From: Salmonella enterica subsp. enterica serovar Choleraesuis
GTDB taxonomy: Bacteria; Pseudomonadota; Gammaproteobacteria; Enterobacterales; Enterobacteriaceae
Reading direction: 5' to 3'
NCBI GenBank assembly: GCA_022846635.1
Contig: AP025685.1
Span: forward strand, 2,790,001-2,854,000
Length of the DNA: 64,000 nucleotides
The position numbers and the translations under genes are program-made. The notes under the pieces are model-generated. The model ran no database searches. It saw only the letters and a list, made by a program, of their open reading frames with translations, and was not told where the DNA came from. Within the stretch, counting starts at the first letter, position 1; every line of letters starts with the position of its first letter. This document shows positions 60,937 to 64,000 of the stretch, one piece after another.

Positions 60937-61698
60937 ATGTCAGAGGAACTCAGCAATGCCGAGATGATGCGTTATAACCGCCAGATTGTCCTGAAAGGCT
61001 TCGATTTTGATGGTCAGGAGCGTCTCAAAGCGGCTCGGGTGCTGGTGGTCGGTCTGGGCGGTCTGGGCTGCGCGGCGGCACAGTATCTGGCGGCGGCAGG
61101 TATCGGTCACTTAACCCTTAACGACTTCGATACCGTTTCTCTGTCTAACCTACAGCGCCAGACTCTGCATTACGATGCCGATATTGGCAGACTAAAAGTG
61201 GAATCTGCCGCCGAAACGCTGGCGGCAATCAACCCACTAACTGTTATAGAAACTCGCGACGGGCAATTAGACGATCGGGAAATGGCCGCTGAGGTCGCCC
61301 GTCACGATTTAGTTCTGGATTGCACCGATAATGTGGCGGTGCGCAACCAGCTCAATGCCGCCTGTTTTGCCGCAAAAGTGCCGCTGGTTTCTGGTGCGGC
61401 CATTCGTATGGAAGGCCAGATAAGCGTATTTACCTGGCAAGAAAAAGAGCCATGTTATCGCTGCCTGAGCCGGTTATTTGGCGATAATGCCCTAACCTGT
61501 GTCGAGGCGGGCGTCATGGCACCACTGGTTGGCGTGATTGGCAGCATGCAGGCACTGGAAGCGATAAAAGTGCTCACGCACTTTGGTACCCCACCGGTTG
61601 GGAAAATCGTGATGTATGACGCCATGACCTGCGAATTCCGTACCCTGGCGCTGCCGCGTAACCCTGGATGTGAGGTCTGTGGTCAGGCTGAAAAGTAA
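60937..61698 (+). CDS. moeB: Molybdopterin-synthase adenylyltransferase MoeB
   Basis: This 253-residue E1-like enzyme adenylates the C-terminal glycine of MoaD. The nucleotide motif GLGGLGCAAAQYLAAAG lies near residues 36-52. Zinc-binding cysteine pairs are CYRC and CEVC near the C-terminus, and SLSNLQRQTLH is conserved. It forms an operon with moeA. In K-12 fsaA lies beyond moeB; here ybiT follows. Confidence 0.96.
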   Translation: MSEELSNAEMMRYNRQIVLKGFDFDGQERLKAARVLVVGLGGLGCAAAQYLAAAGIGHLTLNDFDTVSLSNLQRQTLHYDADIGRLKVESAAETLAAINPLTVIETRDGQLDDREMAAEVARHDLVLDCTDNVAVRNQLNAACFAAKVPLVSGAAIRMEGQISVFTWQEKEPCYRCLSRLFGDNALTCVEAGVMAPLVGVIGSMQALEAIKVLTHFGTPPVGKIVMYDAMTCEFRTLALPRNPGCEVCGQAEK

Positions 61699-61754
61699 TA
61701 CGGTTTTAGCGCTTCTAAAACAAAGCATTACGCGATAACTGGCGGAAATTATTC

Positions 61755-61790
61755 AGACGGAGCGGGTTTAAAATCCGCCCCGTCTTTTAT
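61755..61790 (+). terminator. Intrinsic terminator of moeAB
   Basis: An imperfect stem (AGACGG/CCGTCT outside, GCGG/CCGC inside) followed by TTTTAT, 57 bases after moeB. Confidence 0.7.
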
Positions 61791-61803
61791 TTATATCCGG
61801 CAT

Positions 61804-61826
61804 AAAAAAAGCGGCCCGCGGGCCGC
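61804..61826 (-). terminator. Intrinsic terminator of ybiT
   Basis: A 16-base GC palindrome GCGGCCCGCGGGCCGC followed, on the reverse strand, by seven T. Confidence 0.75.
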
Positions 61827-61855
61827 CTTCAGAATAATGATAATCAGCGAGTAAA

Positions 61856-63448
61856 TCAGACCACGCCCTGGCTGCGCAGGTAATCTTCATAGTTACCGGT
61901 AAAGTCAGTCACTTTATCTGGTGTTATCTCAAGAACGCGGGTCGCCAGCGAGCTAACAAACTCACGGTCGTGGGAGACGAAGATCAATGTACCTTCGTAC
62001 ATCTCCAGCGCCATGTTAAGTGCTTCGATGGATTCCATATCCAGGTGGTTGGTTGGCTCATCCATAACCAAAACGTTAGGGCGCTGCATCATCAGCTTGC
62101 CAAACAACATGCGGCCTTTTTCCCCACCGGAAAGCACTTTCGCTTTTTTCTTGATATCGTCCTGACCGAACAGCAGACGACCCAGAATGCCGCGCACTAC
62201 CTGCTCGTCGTCGCCCTCCTGTTGCCACTGACTCATCCACTCAAATACCGTCAGATCGTTTTCAAAATCGGCGGCATGGTCCTGCGCGTAGTAGCCAATA
62301 CGCACGTTTTCTGACCATTTCACAGTGCCGTTTTCCGGGGTCAGCTCGCCCATCAGGGTTTTAAGGAAGGTCGACTTACCCACGCCGTTGGTACCCAGAA
62401 CGGCCAGCTTTTCGCCTACTTCCAGCAGCATTTTCAGGTTTTTAAACAGCGGGCCGTTATCAAAACCTTTAGTCAGATTTTCAACTTCCAGCGCGTTTCG
62501 GAACAGTTTTTTATCCTGTTCGAAGCGGATATATGGGTTCTGACGGCTGGACGCTTTCACTTCTTCCAGCTTGATTTTGTCTATCTGGCGGGCGCGAGAA
62601 GTCGCCTGACGAGATTTGGATGCGTTAGCGCTAAAGCGGCTTACGAACGACTGTAAATCGGCAATCTGAGCTTTCTTCTTGGCATTATCGGCCAGCAGTC
62701 GCTCACGCGCCTGGGTCGCAGCGGTCATGTATTCGTCGTAATTACCTGGGTAAACCCGCAGCGCCCCGTAATCCAGATCCGCCATATGGGTACAAACCAT
62801 GTTCAGGAAGTGACGGTCGTGGGAAATGATGATCATGGTGCTATCGCGTTCATTCAGCACCTGTTCCAGCCAGCGGATAGTATCGATATCCAGGTTGTTG
62901 GTTGGTTCATCGAGCAGCAGAATATCTGGGTTTGAGAACAGCGCCTGAGCCAGCAATACACGCAGTTTCCAGCCGGGTGCAACTTCGCTCATCAGGCCGT
63001 AATGCTGTTCCACCGGGATACCAACGCCCAGCAGCAGTTCTCCGGCGCGGGACTCGGCAGAGTAGCCGTCCATTTCGCCATATTTAACTTCCAGATCGGC
63101 CACTTTATAGCCGTCTTCTTCGCTCATTTCCGGCAGCGCGTAAATGCGGTCGCGCTCCTGTTTCACTTCCCACAGTTCGCCGTGACCCATGATAACGGTG
63201 TCCAGCACGGTAAACTCTTCAAAAGCAAACTGATCCTGACGCAGCTTACCGATGCGCTCATTAGGATCGAGCGATACGTTGCCATTGCTCGGCTGAAGAT
63301 CGCCGCCCAGGATCTTCATAAAAGTAGATTTGCCGCTGCCATTGGCGCCGATAAGACCATAACGGTTGCCGCCGCCGAACTTGACAGAGATATTTTCAAA
63401 CAACGGCTTACTGCCGAATTGCATGGTGACGTTACTGGAAACTAGCAC
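61856..63448 (-). CDS. ybiT: ABC-F family ATPase YbiT
   Basis: This 530-residue soluble ABC-F protein has two nucleotide-binding domains with Walker [10 protein letters not shown] and GTNGVGKST, and Walker [12 protein letters not shown] and [11 protein letters not shown] basic linker (about residues 240-310) joins them. ABC-F proteins act on the ribosome E site; YbiT has no TM domain. Length equals E. coli YbiT. It is divergent from ldtB. Confidence 0.94.
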   Translation of the reverse strand: MLVSSNVTMQFGSKPLFENISVKFGGGNRYGLIGANGSGKSTFMKILGGDLQPSNGNVSLDPNERIGKLRQDQFAFEEFTVLDTVIMGHGELWEVKQERDRIYALPEMSEEDGYKVADLEVKYGEMDGYSAESRAGELLLGVGIPVEQHYGLMSEVAPGWKLRVLLAQALFSNPDILLLDEPTNNLDIDTIRWLEQVLNERDSTMIIISHDRHFLNMVCTHMADLDYGALRVYPGNYDEYMTAATQARERLLADNAKKKAQIADLQSFVSRFSANASKSRQATSRARQIDKIKLEEVKASSRQNPYIRFEQDKKLFRNALEVENLTKGFDNGPLFKNLKMLLEVGEKLAVLGTNGVGKSTFLKTLMGELTPENGTVKWSENVRIGYYAQDHAADFENDLTVFEWMSQWQQEGDDEQVVRGILGRLLFGQDDIKKKAKVLSGGEKGRMLFGKLMMQRPNVLVMDEPTNHLDMESIEALNMALEMYEGTLIFVSHDREFVSSLATRVLEITPDKVTDFTGNYEDYLRSQGVV

Positions 63449-63675
63449 TAGAAAATCCTGGGTAAGAAGTGTGATAAACGGCGCATTATGCCACAGATAG
63501 TGCCTTAGATTCTAATCTCCAAAAATCACCTACAATAATTAATGAGAAATGAAAAAATGTGATTTCATCCACATCTGAATTCCCAGCGGGCGAGAATGCT
63601 CCTATAATGCGTTTCCAGCATTGTCACCTGTTTACACTCATACTTAGCCCAAGTGGCGCAACAAGTTCACATAAC

Positions 63676-64000
63676 ATGAATATGAAATTACGCACTCTTT
63701 TACTGGCAGCTTTCACCGCCATTGGCTTTTGCAAAAGTGCAGCAGCCGTGACCTATCCACTTCCAACTGACGGTAGCCGTCTGATTGGGCAGAATCAGGT
63801 TGTTACTATTCCAGATGGCAACAGTCAGCCGCTGGAGCACTTTGCCGCCGCCTACCAGATGGGGCTTTCCAACATGATGGAAGCGAACCCTGGCGTTGAC
63901 GTATATCTGCCAAAAGGCGGTACCGTGCTGACTATTCCTCAGCAGCTGATCCTGCCTGATACCCCTCATGAAGGTATCGTTATCAATAGCGCCGAAATGC
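63676..64000 (+). CDS. ldtB: L,D-transpeptidase LdtB (YbiS), N-terminal part
   Basis: These 108 codons run off the window. A signal peptide ([20 protein letters not shown]...AAA) is followed by [25 protein letters not shown], then a LysM-like segment ([39 protein letters not shown]). This matches E. coli YbiS/LdtB, which attaches Braun lipoprotein to peptidoglycan. The catalytic YkuD domain with its SHGC motif lies beyond the window edge. Confidence 0.93.
   Translation, partial: MNMKLRTLLLAAFTAIGFCKSAAAVTYPLPTDGSRLIGQNQVVTIPDGNSQPLEHFAAAYQMGLSNMMEANPGVDVYLPKGGTVLTIPQQLILPDTPHEGIVINSAEM

Overview
This window is core chromosome from a member of the Enterobacteriaceae. Almost every gene has a recognisable E. 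coli K-12 counterpart, in an order that mirrors the K-12 segment around 19-20 min read backwards (ftsK-lrp-trxB-cydDC-aat-infA-clpAS-cspD ... moeAB-ybiT-ldtB). Several translated proteins (Lrp, IF-1, much of TrxB and ClpA) look identical or nearly so to the E. coli proteins I remember. The genus cannot be fixed from the sequence alone. The local gene losses listed below argue against E. coli or Salmonella themselves.

Layout. 1-13 kb holds the ftsK N-terminus, lrp, trxB, the cydDC exporter pair, aat, infA, clpA/clpS, cspD and the OLD-family gene ybjD. 13-25 kb holds aqpZ, lysO, the nitrosative-stress pair hcp-hcr, poxB-ltaE-ybjT, ybjS, amiD-ybjQ and ybjP. 25-35 kb holds the arginine transporter artPIQM and artJ (each with paired ARG boxes), rlmC, ybjO and the putrescine transporter potFGHI. 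35-47 kb holds ybjN, rimK, nfsA, ybjM, ybjL, the sRNA gene rybB with its sigma-E promoter, ybjJ, a flavin-reductase-like gene, mdfA, ybjG, deoR, dacC and gstB. 47-64 kb holds yliI, bssR, an accessory insertion, rimO, the glutathione importer gsiABCD, moeAB, ybiT and the start of ldtB.

The one clearly accessory segment is about 49.1-52.5 kb, inserted between bssR and rimO, which I recall as adjacent in K-12. It carries a PAAR-repeat protein, a putative type VI secretion effector with a glycine-rich, membrane-seeking C-terminus, a two-TM protein that overlaps it as a candidate immunity protein, a truncated second copy of the effector tip, and an AT-rich membrane-anchored unknown on the other strand. 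The PAAR protein and the effector share one reading frame and are separated by a single amber codon. This is the most unusual feature of the window.

Compared with the K-12 order I know, several genes are missing at their usual places: serW (infA-clpA gap), macAB-ybjX, grxA-ybjC, rcdA-ybjI-ybjH (although rybB, which normally lies beside rcdA, is retained), iaaA (only a short coupled ORF remains before gsiA), and the ybiUVWY-fsaA block between moeB and ybiT. Regulatory signals visible by eye include a LexA box before ftsK, ARG-box pairs, a sigma-E promoter, PmrA/BasR-, NsrR-, FNR- and Mar/Sox-like sites, and many intrinsic terminators.
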